64,000 nt of DNA from Prevotella herbatica (GTDB lineage: Bacteria; Bacteroidota; Bacteroidia; Bacteroidales; Bacteroidaceae): positions 682,001 through 746,000 of the forward strand of contig NZ_AP024484.1 in assembly GCF_017347605.1 (NCBI RefSeq). The letters run 5' to 3'. The notes under the pieces are model-generated. The model had not been told where the DNA came from. It saw only the letters and a list, made by a program, of their open reading frames with translations, and did not search any database. Positions 1 to 8,481 of the stretch are shown one piece after another; within the stretch, counting starts at the first letter, position 1; every line of letters begins with the position of its first letter. The position numbers and the translations under genes are program-made.

Positions 1-540
1 TCCAACCAGACATTACCAGTAAACTTACTAAGTAATGACAAAATTCTATCTGCCCAAATTGAGGAATACAACAAACTGCAATTAGAGCACAACCGCATTG
101 CTGAGAACAGCAATAAGACGAATACTATTGTTCAAAACATAGAAAAGCAACTGAGCAATATGAGAAAGTCTATAAAGGCTGCACTTGCAAATACTGTAAA
201 GCAAGCCGACATTCAAATGGCTAGCTACAACGAACTGAAAGGCACAAATGACTCGCAAATTAAGTCAAGTCCGAAACAAGCTAAGTTCCTTTTATCGGCA
301 GAACGTCAACAAAAGATACAGGAACAACTGTATATCTTTATGTTGCAAAAAAGAGAAGAAAATGTATTGTCACAAGCATTCACTCCATACAAAACGAGGA
401 TATTGTCTGCTCCTATGGGTGACACAGAGCCTGTAGCACCAAAGGCATTTGTACTTATACTCATTTCACTTGCGATAGGAATTATTTTGCCGGCATTTGG
501 CACTTTCCTAAACATGAATTTCAAGAAATTAATGGAATAA
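1..540 (+). CDS. Wzz/GumC-type polysaccharide chain-length determinant, C-terminal part
   Basis: The reading frame is open from base 1, so the start lies outside the window; 179 residues are visible. The first 110 or so are charged and heptad-like, as in the periplasmic coiled coil of Wzz/GumC co-polymerases. A Pro-containing stretch (SAPMGDTEPVAPK) and one hydrophobic segment near residues 152-172 follow, the usual arrangement of the second membrane helix. Members of this family set polysaccharide chain length in the inner membrane. The protein stops 7 residues after the helix, so it has no room for the cytoplasmic BY-kinase domain that many Bacteroidetes versions carry. The capsule genes follow directly on the same strand. 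The family call rests on topology and context. Confidence 0.75.
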   Translation, partial: SNQTLPVNLLSNDKILSAQIEEYNKLQLEHNRIAENSNKTNTIVQNIEKQLSNMRKSIKAALANTVKQADIQMASYNELKGTNDSQIKSSPKQAKFLLSAERQQKIQEQLYIFMLQKREENVLSQAFTPYKTRILSAPMGDTEPVAPKAFVLILISLAIGIILPAFGTFLNMNFKKLME

Positions 541-570
541 CGTTTCCACAGGATTGATGCATTCATCACT

Positions 571-1728
571 ATGTTATTAATATTAGTATATTTTTCTCTG
601 TTTATCTTTGTTTACATTACCTCCAAACTATTTGTTAGTCGTAATGTAAAAAGGATGTACCAGATGGTGATGTGTTTTACCTTACTATTCATATTCTTTG
701 GATTCAGAAACATAACCGTACTAAATGACACGCCACATTATTATGGTGCATATTATCATCTATCTCAATATAAGAGTTATATCAACTCATCTATATTCAG
801 CTATGATATTGCACTGAAATTCGAATGGGGCTATCAGGTACTAATGCATTTTTTAATAAAATACGTTTCAAAAGAACCATATACAATCATCATGCTTTCA
901 TCATTAATATTTGCATGTGGAAATATATGGTTCATATCAAAATTCACTGACGAAATTGCATTGGCATCATTTATAATGATTATTTCGGGCGTTTGGTTCG
1001 ACCAGTTTTGTCTTATTCGCCAAACAATAGCGTTAATGCTGTTTTACAAAGCATATATTTTTCTTAAACAAGATAAGACGCTATATTATTGCGTAATGGT
1101 AATTATAGGATCATTATTCCATCTTTCGGCATTAACACTACTGATTATTCCTATCTTAAGAAAACTAAGAATAAATGCAAAGAATGTAATAATTGTTTTT
1201 TCCATAGCAATAGCTTTAGCTATTTTCATTTATCAGTTACTAGGATTGTTAGGATTTGCCGGACACGTATACCTTAAAATAAGTATGCAAAGAGAAACTC
1301 CTCCAATAGCAGCAATCTTAGACGGGATATTGATGTTAATAATCATAGCAACATGCTATTACAGTCACAAGCATTTAAGCGACAAAGAATTGGATAATAC
1401 TGATTTTTGGATATGCATCTTTGCTTTATGCATCAGTGTAATGACACCTGCATTTTTGCCGATATTCAGAATCAACGTTTACACATGGCCTATTATCTAC
1501 ATCATATTCTTTAAATATATAATAAACCACGATAATACGATTATATTAACAGATAAGACTATTGCCCTAAGAAATATCATTCTGATATTGTTTATTGCAG
1601 TTATGCTTATAAGAATTATAATTATTCTATCGTTTAAATCTGAATGGAACCATATAATTCCATATTCTTTTTATGACTTTAGTAACGATTATCATTATTA
1701 TAATCTATATTTGCAGAAAGATCATTAA
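571..1728 (+). CDS. EpsG-family (Wzy-like) polysaccharide polymerase
   Basis: This 385-residue protein is almost entirely hydrophobic, with roughly ten predicted membrane segments. An early FGFRNITVLNDTPHYY stretch resembles the EpsG signature, in which a G-x-R is followed by a D-T/D-x-x-Y loop. EpsG/Wzy proteins join polysaccharide repeat units at the outer face of the inner membrane. It lies 30 bp after the chain-length gene and one base before the GT6 gene, so it is probably co-transcribed with both. AT content is high and Ile/Tyr-rich, as in the neighbouring capsule genes. Polymerase rather than O-antigen ligase is favoured by the EpsG-like N-terminus, but this is a family-level inference. 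Confidence 0.8.
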   Translation: MLLILVYFSLFIFVYITSKLFVSRNVKRMYQMVMCFTLLFIFFGFRNITVLNDTPHYYGAYYHLSQYKSYINSSIFSYDIALKFEWGYQVLMHFLIKYVSKEPYTIIMLSSLIFACGNIWFISKFTDEIALASFIMIISGVWFDQFCLIRQTIALMLFYKAYIFLKQDKTLYYCVMVIIGSLFHLSALTLLIIPILRKLRINAKNVIIVFSIAIALAIFIYQLLGLLGFAGHVYLKISMQRETPPIAAILDGILMLIIIATCYYSHKHLSDKELDNTDFWICIFALCISVMTPAFLPIFRINVYTWPIIYIIFFKYIINHDNTIILTDKTIALRNIILILFIAVMLIRIIIILSFKSEWNHIIPYSFYDFSNDYHYYNLYLQKDH

Positions 1729-1729
1729 T

Positions 1730-2506
1730 ATGAGAATAGCCGTATTATATATTTGCACTGGAAACTACAATCAATTCTTTGCCGACTTCTATAAATCAGC
1801 AAAGAAATATTTTCTAAATGGAATAGCAGATATCGAGTATTTTGTTTTCACTGACAAGGAACAACTATGCTCAAATTCAGATACGCATATAATCAAAAAA
1901 GAATACAAAGGATTCCCACTGGATTCACTATTGAGATTTGATGATTTTCTATCCATAAAAGAACAATTAATAGGCTTTGACTATACATTTTTCTTTAACG
2001 CCAACATGAAGTTTGTTGCACCAATAGGATTAGAATTTATACCCATAAAGGAAAAACTGTCAGCCGTAATTCACCCAGGATATCTCAACAAACCAGCATT
2101 TCTTTATCCATATGAAAGAAATAAAAAATCAACAGCATATATTAAACCATACGAAAAAGATTATCACTACTTCATGGGCTGCCTAAATGGTGGTAAAACT
2201 GAAGATTACATTAAACTGGTAGAAGCATGCCGTGAGAACATTCATATAGATATGGGAAATGACATCATGGCAAGATTTCATGATGAGTCGCATTTAAATA
2301 AATATCTTAGGGGGAAGATTTGCCTTATGTACCCACCATCGTATGCATATCCTGAAGGAAAGCGTATACCTTTTGACAAAAAGATAATAATAATAGATAA
2401 GGTAAAAATAGATAAATGCTTTAACAAAGGACGTAGTAAATCTATTATTAGGATAATCAAAAAAACTATTAGCTATCTTTATAAAAGTATAAGTTGGTAT
2501 CTTTAA
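1730..2506 (+). CDS. Glycosyltransferase family 6 (bacterial ABO-like)
   Basis: This 258-residue cytosolic GT6 enzyme resembles the mammalian ABO and alpha-1,3-GalT catalytic core. It shows the N-terminal MRIAVLYICTGNY strand, an FFNANMKF motif (Asn90-Ala-Asn92), the FMGCLNGGK loop and a terminal HDESHLNKY/SYAYPE block. Bacterial GT6 enzymes characteristically carry NXN in place of the DXD metal site and are metal-independent, and this one matches. GT6 enzymes add alpha-1,3-linked GalNAc or Gal, usually to a fucosylated Gal. The start at 1730 is chosen over one at 1673 because the family begins at MRIAVLY and the longer form overlaps the previous gene with low-complexity Ile residues. The stop abuts the flippase ATG. 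Donor specificity (GalNAc or Gal) cannot be read by eye. Confidence 0.9.
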   Translation: MRIAVLYICTGNYNQFFADFYKSAKKYFLNGIADIEYFVFTDKEQLCSNSDTHIIKKEYKGFPLDSLLRFDDFLSIKEQLIGFDYTFFFNANMKFVAPIGLEFIPIKEKLSAVIHPGYLNKPAFLYPYERNKKSTAYIKPYEKDYHYFMGCLNGGKTEDYIKLVEACRENIHIDMGNDIMARFHDESHLNKYLRGKICLMYPPSYAYPEGKRIPFDKKIIIIDKVKIDKCFNKGRSKSIIRIIKKTISYLYKSISWYL

Positions 2507-3808
2507 ATGAAGACAAATAAAACAATATCAGGAACAATATGGAGCATTGTAGAAAGATTCTCTAAAATGGGGATACAAATACTTTGCACATTCATTATTG
2601 CCCAATTTCTGCCACCTTCAGAATTTGGATTAGTAAGCATGATGTCTATCTTCTTAGCATTTTCTACCATTCTGGTTGATAGTGGATTTGGTCAAGCTCT
2701 GATACGTGAACAAATAGTCAGCGAAAAAGATAAGTCTTCTTTATTTTGGTTTAATATCCTACTTGGTATAATTGTGTATGCAATGTTTTTTGTTATTGCA
2801 CCTTATATTGCAGCATTCTATAATGAGCCAAAACTATGTATACTTATAAGGATTGCATTTCTTGCCATTATATTTCAATCATTAATTGTAATTCAGCAAG
2901 CACTGTTTTTCAAATCAATAAAGTTCAAAATAGTTTCAAAGATATCTCTATTATCAGTAATTTTATCTGGAATAATAGGCATAGTCGTAAGTATATTAAG
3001 AAAGGACGTATGGGGATTAATAATTCAAAACCTATCGTTTTCTATATTTCAATGCGTTTTATTCTGGATATATAGTTCTTGGAGACCTACTTTCGTATGC
3101 TCATGGCTGGCAATAAAGAAATATCTTCATTTTTCACTAAATCTTTTAGGGAGCAATATATTAGCCGCTATTACTGATAACCTCGCGAACCTTGTTGTTG
3201 GAAAGAACTACAATGCTACTACTTTGGGACAATATACTATGGCAAACAAAATACCATATCTTACATCAGGGACTATATCATATTCTATCCATAGAGTGAG
3301 TTATTCATTAATGTCAAAATTTCAAGACGACAATAAAAAATTGCAGATATATAGCCAACGAGTTGTTGGTACAGCATTCTGGATTATCGGTCCTATAATG
3401 CTCATCCTCTTTATCTTTGCAAATCAATTTATCAACATATTATTTCCTAAAGAATGGATTACCACTGCTGTATATCTACGATATTTTTGCATAATAGGTT
3501 TCGTATACTGTTTCTATGACATTAATCAAGATATATTATTAATAAAAGGAAGAACTGATATTCTATTTAAACTTGACATTATCAGAAGATCTATATTGGT
3601 AGTAATAATGCTTATAGGCGTGAGATATAATATTATTATATTCTTGAGATTACTTACTATATATTATATCTTAAATGCATTTACAGTAAGTTATATATCG
3701 GGCAAATTAATTAATTACAGTATTCCGAAACAACTATTCATCGTAATGACAACTCCAATATACTATTTTAAGAAATATATAATAGAAAAGCAACATGAAA
3801 ATTGTTAA
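2507..3808 (+). CDS. Wzx-type lipopolysaccharide/polysaccharide flippase
   Basis: This 433-residue polytopic protein has about 12 hydrophobic segments. Its N-terminus (SGTIWSIVERFSKMGIQ, then FLPPSEFGLVSM and VDSGFGQALI) is typical of the WzxC/polysaccharide transport (MATE-like) family. The family flips lipid-linked repeat units across the inner membrane. The ATG follows the GT6 stop with no gap, and the 3' end overlaps the fucosyltransferase start by 14 bp, indicating tight translational coupling. With the EpsG-like polymerase and the chain-length protein it completes a Wzx/Wzy-type export set. Confidence 0.9.
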   Translation: MKTNKTISGTIWSIVERFSKMGIQILCTFIIAQFLPPSEFGLVSMMSIFLAFSTILVDSGFGQALIREQIVSEKDKSSLFWFNILLGIIVYAMFFVIAPYIAAFYNEPKLCILIRIAFLAIIFQSLIVIQQALFFKSIKFKIVSKISLLSVILSGIIGIVVSILRKDVWGLIIQNLSFSIFQCVLFWIYSSWRPTFVCSWLAIKKYLHFSLNLLGSNILAAITDNLANLVVGKNYNATTLGQYTMANKIPYLTSGTISYSIHRVSYSLMSKFQDDNKKLQIYSQRVVGTAFWIIGPIMLILFIFANQFINILFPKEWITTAVYLRYFCIIGFVYCFYDINQDILLIKGRTDILFKLDIIRRSILVVIMLIGVRYNIIIFLRLLTIYYILNAFTVSYISGKLINYSIPKQLFIVMTTPIYYFKKYIIEKQHENC

Positions 3809-4667
3809 GATTATAGGAGGATTGGGTAACCAGATGTTTCAATATGCACTAGCAATAGCTTTGAAGAAGAATTTCACTAAGGAAGAAGTGAAACTTGATA
3901 TTCATTGCTTTAACGGCTATACAAAACATGAAGGATTTGAAATAGACAATGTGTTTGGGAATCAATTAGAATTAGCTTCATATAGTGACATTACAAAAGT
4001 TGCCTATCCTTATTTTAATTTCCAATTATGGAGAATCGGCAGCAGAATACTTCCTGATAGGCGACACATGATTTCAGAAGACACGTCATTCAAAATTATG
4101 CCAGAAGTTATTGCCAGTCCTAATTATAAATATTATGACGGATATTGGCAACATGAAGAATACTTCTATGATATTCATGACGATATATTGGCAACCTTTA
4201 AATTCAAAGAGTTCAAAGACAAAAGAAATAAAGACCTAGCCGATAGACTAACAGACATTAATAGCATTTCTATACATATAAGAAGAGGCGACTACATTAA
4301 CGACAAACTTTTCAAAGGAACTTGCGGTATAGAATATTATAAAAATGCTATTGACGAAATAAATAAAAGAACTGTCCCTACGCTATTCTGTATATTCTCA
4401 AATGACATAATTTGGTGCAAAAAAAACATAGGACCACTACTTAATGGTAAAGAAGCAATATACGTAGACTGGAATACTGGCAGTGATTATTTCAGAGATA
4501 TGCAACTGATGGCAAAATGCAAACATTGCATTATTGCTAATTCGTCTTTTTCATGGTGGGGAGCATGGCTCAACAATAATAATGACAAGATTGTTATCGC
4601 TCCAAGAACATGGTATAACACTAATGAGAAAGTATCACCAGCAACAAATGACTGGTTAAAACTTTAA
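3795..4667 (+). CDS. Alpha-1,2-fucosyltransferase (GT11)
   Basis: This 290-residue enzyme has clear GT11 features. The N-terminus is KIIGGLGNQMFQYALA, motif I is SIHIRRGDY near residue 160, and the C-terminal part has NSSFSWWGAWL. GT11 enzymes transfer fucose from GDP-fucose to the 2-OH of galactose, giving the H-type Fuc-alpha-1,2-Gal unit. It overlaps the flippase by 14 bp and is two genes downstream of a GT6 enzyme, whose known acceptors contain exactly this disaccharide. No GDP-fucose synthesis genes are in the window; they would lie elsewhere. The acceptor sugar is inferred, not shown. Confidence 0.93.
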   Translation: MKIVKIIGGLGNQMFQYALAIALKKNFTKEEVKLDIHCFNGYTKHEGFEIDNVFGNQLELASYSDITKVAYPYFNFQLWRIGSRILPDRRHMISEDTSFKIMPEVIASPNYKYYDGYWQHEEYFYDIHDDILATFKFKEFKDKRNKDLADRLTDINSISIHIRRGDYINDKLFKGTCGIEYYKNAIDEINKRTVPTLFCIFSNDIIWCKKNIGPLLNGKEAIYVDWNTGSDYFRDMQLMAKCKHCIIANSSFSWWGAWLNNNNDKIVIAPRTWYNTNEKVSPATNDWLKL

Positions 4668-4672
4668 ATCAT

Positions 4673-4707
4673 TATATTTGCCAGATTGAAGAAAAAGAGT
4701 AACTTTG
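4673..4707 (+). promoter_or_regulatory. Two -7 boxes before the GT2 gene
   Basis: TATATTTG at 4673-4680 and TAACTTTG at 4700-4707 both match the Bacteroidetes -7 consensus TAnnTTTG. They lie in the 68-bp gap ahead of the GT2 gene, so the last part of the capsule operon may have its own promoter. Confidence 0.5.
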
Positions 4708-4735
4708 CCAAACAAATAATACGATTATATAGATA

Positions 4736-5548
4736 ATGAATTTTTCTGTTCTCATATCCGTTTACTACAAGGAAAAACCGGAATACCTTAAAGATGCGAT
4801 AAACAGCATTTTTAACCAAACCCTTCTTCCTAATGAAGTTATTCTGGTTGAAGACGGAAAACTGACCGACGAACTATATAATACAATTAAAAGTCTCCAA
4901 GAGAAATATGATGGGATAAAGACAATATGTCTGAAAGAGAATCAAGGGCTTGGACCTGCACTTAATGAAGGACTGAAATATTGTTCATACGATATAGTTG
5001 CAAGAATGGACTCTGACGATATATGTATGCCAGACAGATTCAAAATACAAACAGATTTTCTGGAAAAGCATCCTGATATAGACATCATTAGCGGGTGGAT
5101 AGATGAGTTTACTGGTTATAAAGAAAATATTATCTCAACACGCAAAACGCCTGAAACACATAATAAAATTGTTAAATTCGGCAAATCGCGCAATCCTATC
5201 AATCACCCAGCTGCCATGTTTAGAAAGAATGTTATTTGTAGCATTGGCGGTTACAAGGCGATACCTCTTCTCGAAGACTACGATTTGTGGGTAAGAGCAA
5301 TTTTAAACGGTGCACATTTATATAATATACAACAAAGCCTTCTTTGGTTTCGACTTTCCGACAATGCCTTTTTAAGGCGTGGAGGAATAGACTACGCAAA
5401 AAACGAGATTGCATTTCAATATAATTTACATAAGATTGGATATATAGGGGTCATAAATATGTATAGTAATATTTTTATAAGACTTATAATAAGATTATTA
5501 CCAAATATGATAAGGAAATATATTTATGTTTTCAAACTTAGGAAATAA
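4736..5548 (+). CDS. Glycosyltransferase family 2
   Basis: This 270-residue GT-A enzyme opens with FSVLISVYYKEKPEYL, followed by the nucleotide-binding VILVEDG and the metal-binding ARMDSDDIC (DSD) motif near residue 92. An acceptor-side LEDYDLWVRA motif (ED-x-D-xx-W/L) lies near residue 180. It resembles AmsE/WcaA-like capsule transferases that add one sugar to the lipid-linked repeat unit on the cytoplasmic face. It sits between the fucosyltransferase and the initiating transferase and has its own candidate promoters upstream. Donor and linkage are unknown. Confidence 0.9.
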   Translation: MNFSVLISVYYKEKPEYLKDAINSIFNQTLLPNEVILVEDGKLTDELYNTIKSLQEKYDGIKTICLKENQGLGPALNEGLKYCSYDIVARMDSDDICMPDRFKIQTDFLEKHPDIDIISGWIDEFTGYKENIISTRKTPETHNKIVKFGKSRNPINHPAAMFRKNVICSIGGYKAIPLLEDYDLWVRAILNGAHLYNIQQSLLWFRLSDNAFLRRGGIDYAKNEIAFQYNLHKIGYIGVINMYSNIFIRLIIRLLPNMIRKYIYVFKLRK

Positions 5549-5602
5549 TATTATTAGTTTTCTTGCGTTTTTATATTAACTAGTTACTACAAGATAAAAT
5601 TC

Positions 5603-6232
5603 ATGACAATATTAAATTATGGCTACATCGCTGATGGTATGAATGAAATTGAGCGCGACTCTAAACGCTTAATTGACTTTCTTGTCGCCATAATCTGTAT
5701 CATACTATTTTCTCCCCTATTCATCATTTGTTATTTTGCAATAAAGAGAGAAGATCATGGTCCTGCTATTTTCAAGCAGGAAAGAATAGGACGATTTGGA
5801 CGTCCATTTTACATTTACAAGTTCAGAAGCATGAAAGTGAATGCAGAAAAAAATGGTCCACAGCTTACGAAGCATAAGGATGACAGCAGAATGACCAAAA
5901 TAGGAAAGTTCCTTCGGCACCACCATCTAGACGAACTACCACAACTTTGGAACGTAATTAAAGGCGATATGTCTTTCGTTGGTCCACGTCCTGAAAGAAA
6001 ATACTATATCGACAAGATTATGGAAAAGGACTCCAGATATTTATATCTTTATCAAATACGTCCAGGAGTAACATCCTACGCCACACTTGCTAATGGGTAC
6101 ACAGACACGATTGAAAAGATGCTTAAACGACTGGAACTTGACCTTTATTATCTTGAACACAGAAGTTGGATACTAGACATAAAAATATTAGGAATGACTT
6201 TCCTTAAGATTGTGTTTGGAAGGAAATTTTAA
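5603..6232 (+). CDS. Initiating undecaprenyl-phosphate sugar-phosphate transferase
   Basis: This 209-residue short-form bacterial sugar transferase belongs to the PglC/WcaJ C-terminal domain family. It has one hydrophobic segment (about residues 23-45), then KQERIGRFGRPFYIYKFRSM, LDELPQLWNVIKGDMSFVGP and RPGVT, the conserved polyprenyl-phosphate phosphotransferase blocks. The enzyme starts repeat-unit synthesis by moving a sugar-1-phosphate to undecaprenyl phosphate. It is the last capsule gene before glycerate kinase. A second in-frame ATG at 5636 (MNEIERDSKR) is closer to the usual family start, so the true start may be there. Confidence 0.9.
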   Translation: MTILNYGYIADGMNEIERDSKRLIDFLVAIICIILFSPLFIICYFAIKREDHGPAIFKQERIGRFGRPFYIYKFRSMKVNAEKNGPQLTKHKDDSRMTKIGKFLRHHHLDELPQLWNVIKGDMSFVGPRPERKYYIDKIMEKDSRYLYLYQIRPGVTSYATLANGYTDTIEKMLKRLELDLYYLEHRSWILDIKILGMTFLKIVFGRKF

Positions 6233-6250
6233 TAAGAATGATTTAATAAT

Positions 6251-7309
6251 ATGAAATATATTATTGCCATAGATTCATTTAAGGGTTGCCTGACATCAGA
6301 AGAGGCTGCCGAAGCTGTATATCAGAACATAGTTTCACATCATCCCAAAGCGGAGATAACAACAATACCTGTTTCTGACGGTGGAGAAGGAATGCTCAAT
6401 GCATTTTGCAAGGCACTAGGAGCAACGAAAGAGACTGTTAGCGTAAGAGATGCCATGATGAGGCGCATCACTGCTGAATATGGCATAACGGATAACGGTA
6501 CTGCTATTATAGAAGTAGCAAAGTCATGTGGACTGACGTTGATAGAGCCCGAACTTAGAAATCCACTTATTGCGACATCATACGGAGTTGGTCAGCTCAT
6601 AGCCTCAGCTATTAAGAATGGATGCAGAAAATTTATTATAGGACTTGGAGGAAGTGCAACAAGTGACTGTGGTATAGGAATGCTGAAAGCACTTATTGAA
6701 TCATTCAACGCCAAAGGTAATTTTGATGATATAAGAGATATTATCCAGAAATGCGAATTCATTATAGCATCAGATGTAACTAACACTCTATGTGGATCAA
6801 ACGGAGCTGCGCATGTTTTTGCTCGTCAAAAGGGAGCAACAGAAAGTATGATTGACGTTCTTGAAAAACGTGCTATAAAATTTGCCGAAGTATCAGCTAT
6901 GCATATTGGGTATGACTGCAGCAACAAGCCTGGTGCGGGAGCAGCAGGAGGACTTGGATATGCATTCATGCAATACATGAATGCCGAAATGAAATCAGGT
7001 GCCGATTTACTGCTGGACTTGATTAACTTTGAAAATATAGCCAAAGATGCAGACTTCGTTATTACAGGAGAAGGCTCAAGCGACAAACAGACACTTATGG
7101 GCAAACTTCCGTATGTGATAATGCGTAGAGCTAAAAACATTGGTATACCAACACTATTGATTACAGGTAAGATAAATGACAAGGATAAGCTCATTAATGC
7201 AGGATTTAAGGATATTGTCTGCATCAATCCAAAAGGCATTAGCATTGAAAACGCAATGAGAAAAGATGTGGCTATCTCAAACATTAGGGATTTTCCTCTC
7301 TCTATTTAG
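6251..7309 (+). CDS. Glycerate kinase (GarK/GlxK family)
   Basis: This 352-residue protein begins with IIAIDSFKGCLTSEEAAEA and contains VSDGGEGM, FIIGLGGSATSDCGIGM and the PGAGAAGGLGYAF block. These are standard features of the TIGR00045-type glycerate kinases, which phosphorylate D-glycerate with ATP, usually at the 2 position. It starts 18 bp after the sugar transferase and ends in a terminator that overlaps its stop codon. Co-transcription with the capsule genes is possible, but a metabolic link to the polysaccharide is not evident. Confidence 0.93.
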   Translation: MKYIIAIDSFKGCLTSEEAAEAVYQNIVSHHPKAEITTIPVSDGGEGMLNAFCKALGATKETVSVRDAMMRRITAEYGITDNGTAIIEVAKSCGLTLIEPELRNPLIATSYGVGQLIASAIKNGCRKFIIGLGGSATSDCGIGMLKALIESFNAKGNFDDIRDIIQKCEFIIASDVTNTLCGSNGAAHVFARQKGATESMIDVLEKRAIKFAEVSAMHIGYDCSNKPGAGAAGGLGYAFMQYMNAEMKSGADLLLDLINFENIAKDADFVITGEGSSDKQTLMGKLPYVIMRRAKNIGIPTLLITGKINDKDKLINAGFKDIVCINPKGISIENAMRKDVAISNIRDFPLSI

Positions 7310-7322
7310 GGAAAATCCTTTT
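7288..7322 (+). terminator. Terminator after glycerate kinase
   Basis: A 9-bp perfect stem (GGATTTTCC at 7288-7296 with GGAAAATCC at 7310-7318) is followed by a short T-run. The left arm is still inside the coding sequence and the loop contains the stop codon. Confidence 0.7.
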
Positions 7323-7342
7323 AAATACCATATATTTTATAA

Positions 7343-7350
7343 TATCTTTG
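7343..7350 (+). promoter_or_regulatory. -7 box TATCTTTG
   Basis: It is an exact TAnnTTTG match 77 bp before the start of the secreted repeat protein. A 9-codon mini-ORF begins at 7355 in the leader; whether it is translated is unknown. Confidence 0.5.
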
Positions 7351-7427
7351 CACCATGAAGATAAGACGAATTAAGTCTTTCTGATTTAAGAAGTAACAAG
7401 GTAATAACAATTTTAAAAAATACGATT

Positions 7428-8414
7428 ATGAAAAAGTTTATATTAGCCCTGATAGCACTGTTTACAATAACAGTTTCAGCTAGTGCAATGAGTTACGATC
7501 AGGCTCGTCAACAGGCACTTTTTCTAACAGATAAGATGGCCTATGAGTTGAATCTTACAGATGAACAGTATGAGGCAGCTTATGAGGTAAACCTAGACTA
7601 TCTTATGAGTATTAACAATTACGATGATATATATGGTTCTTACTGGACACAGCGTAATATGGATTTGAGCTATATACTATTAGACTGGCAATATCGCACT
7701 TACTGCAGCGTAAACTATTTCTACAATCCTATTTATTATGATGGTGGCTACTGGCATTTCAGAATATATGCACGCTATCCACATCGTGATTACTACTATT
7801 TCGGTCGTCCAGATTTCTATGCTGTATATCGTGGTGGACATAGCTGGAGAGTAAACGGCGGAAGAAGTTGGTACAACGGACGCTCTTACAGCATGCGAGG
7901 AGGCAAGAGATATGTAGGCATGCGTGATTCTTTTAATAACGGTTCTTTTAATAACAACCGCACGTTTGGAGGTAACAACAATAATCGCATATTCGGTGGT
8001 AGCAGAAATGACCGCGCTTATAATGGCAATAACGGAAATAATGACAATAATACATTCGGAAACAACAACGATAATAGACCAAACAGAGTTTTTGGCAACC
8101 GCCCAAGTAGTACAAGAACAACAGCACCTAATGGTAGCAGTATATTCGGAGGCTCTAGAAGTGGAAACAATTTAGCTACTCCAAACCGCACTTTCGAGCG
8201 TTCTAATAACAACAGTAACCGTTCCACAGGCAGTGAAAACGTTCCTAGTCGCTCATTTGGTAGTGGAAACTCAAACCATTCATTCGGTGGAAGTAATACT
8301 CCAAGTCGTTCATTCGGTGGAGGCAATAGCACTCCAAGTCGCAGTTTCGGAGGTGGCAATTCATCTAACACCAAAAGTGAAAGTCACGGAGGTGTATTCG
8401 GAGGCCACAGATAA
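7428..8414 (+). CDS. Secreted Asn/Gly-rich repeat protein, function unknown
   Basis: This 328-residue protein has a clear signal peptide (KKFILALIALFTITVSASA). Its N-terminal third is rich in Tyr and Trp (about residues 20-140), with a predicted helical LTDEQYEAAYEVNLDYL stretch. The C-terminal half is low complexity: Asn/Gly/Ser-rich, with repeated phrases of the type R-T/S-F-G-G-x-N, denser and more regular toward the C-terminus (SRSFGGGNSTPSRSFGGGN). I do not recognise a function. The composition suggests an exported protein with a flexible or self-associating tail. It has its own promoter and a terminator at each end, so it is probably a single-gene unit. Confidence 0.85.
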   Translation: MKKFILALIALFTITVSASAMSYDQARQQALFLTDKMAYELNLTDEQYEAAYEVNLDYLMSINNYDDIYGSYWTQRNMDLSYILLDWQYRTYCSVNYFYNPIYYDGGYWHFRIYARYPHRDYYYFGRPDFYAVYRGGHSWRVNGGRSWYNGRSYSMRGGKRYVGMRDSFNNGSFNNNRTFGGNNNNRIFGGSRNDRAYNGNNGNNDNNTFGNNNDNRPNRVFGNRPSSTRTTAPNGSSIFGGSRSGNNLATPNRTFERSNNNSNRSTGSENVPSRSFGSGNSNHSFGGSNTPSRSFGGGNSTPSRSFGGGNSSNTKSESHGGVFGGHR

Positions 8415-8432
8415 AAATAGATAATAACAAAA

Positions 8433-8470
8433 AATGGCGTAGCTTGCAATGCAAACTACGCCATTCTTTT
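8433..8470. terminator. Bidirectional terminator
   Basis: A 15-bp stem with one mismatch (8433-8447 with 8451-8465), A-rich on the left and T-rich on the right, lies between two convergent genes. Confidence 0.8.
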
Positions 8471-8481
8471 ATTATATAATG

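Noticed and set aside
8018..8374. Pro/Leu-rich minus-strand ORF
   Set aside because: It is the antisense of the Asn/Gly repeat region, and the low complexity merely mirrors the real protein.
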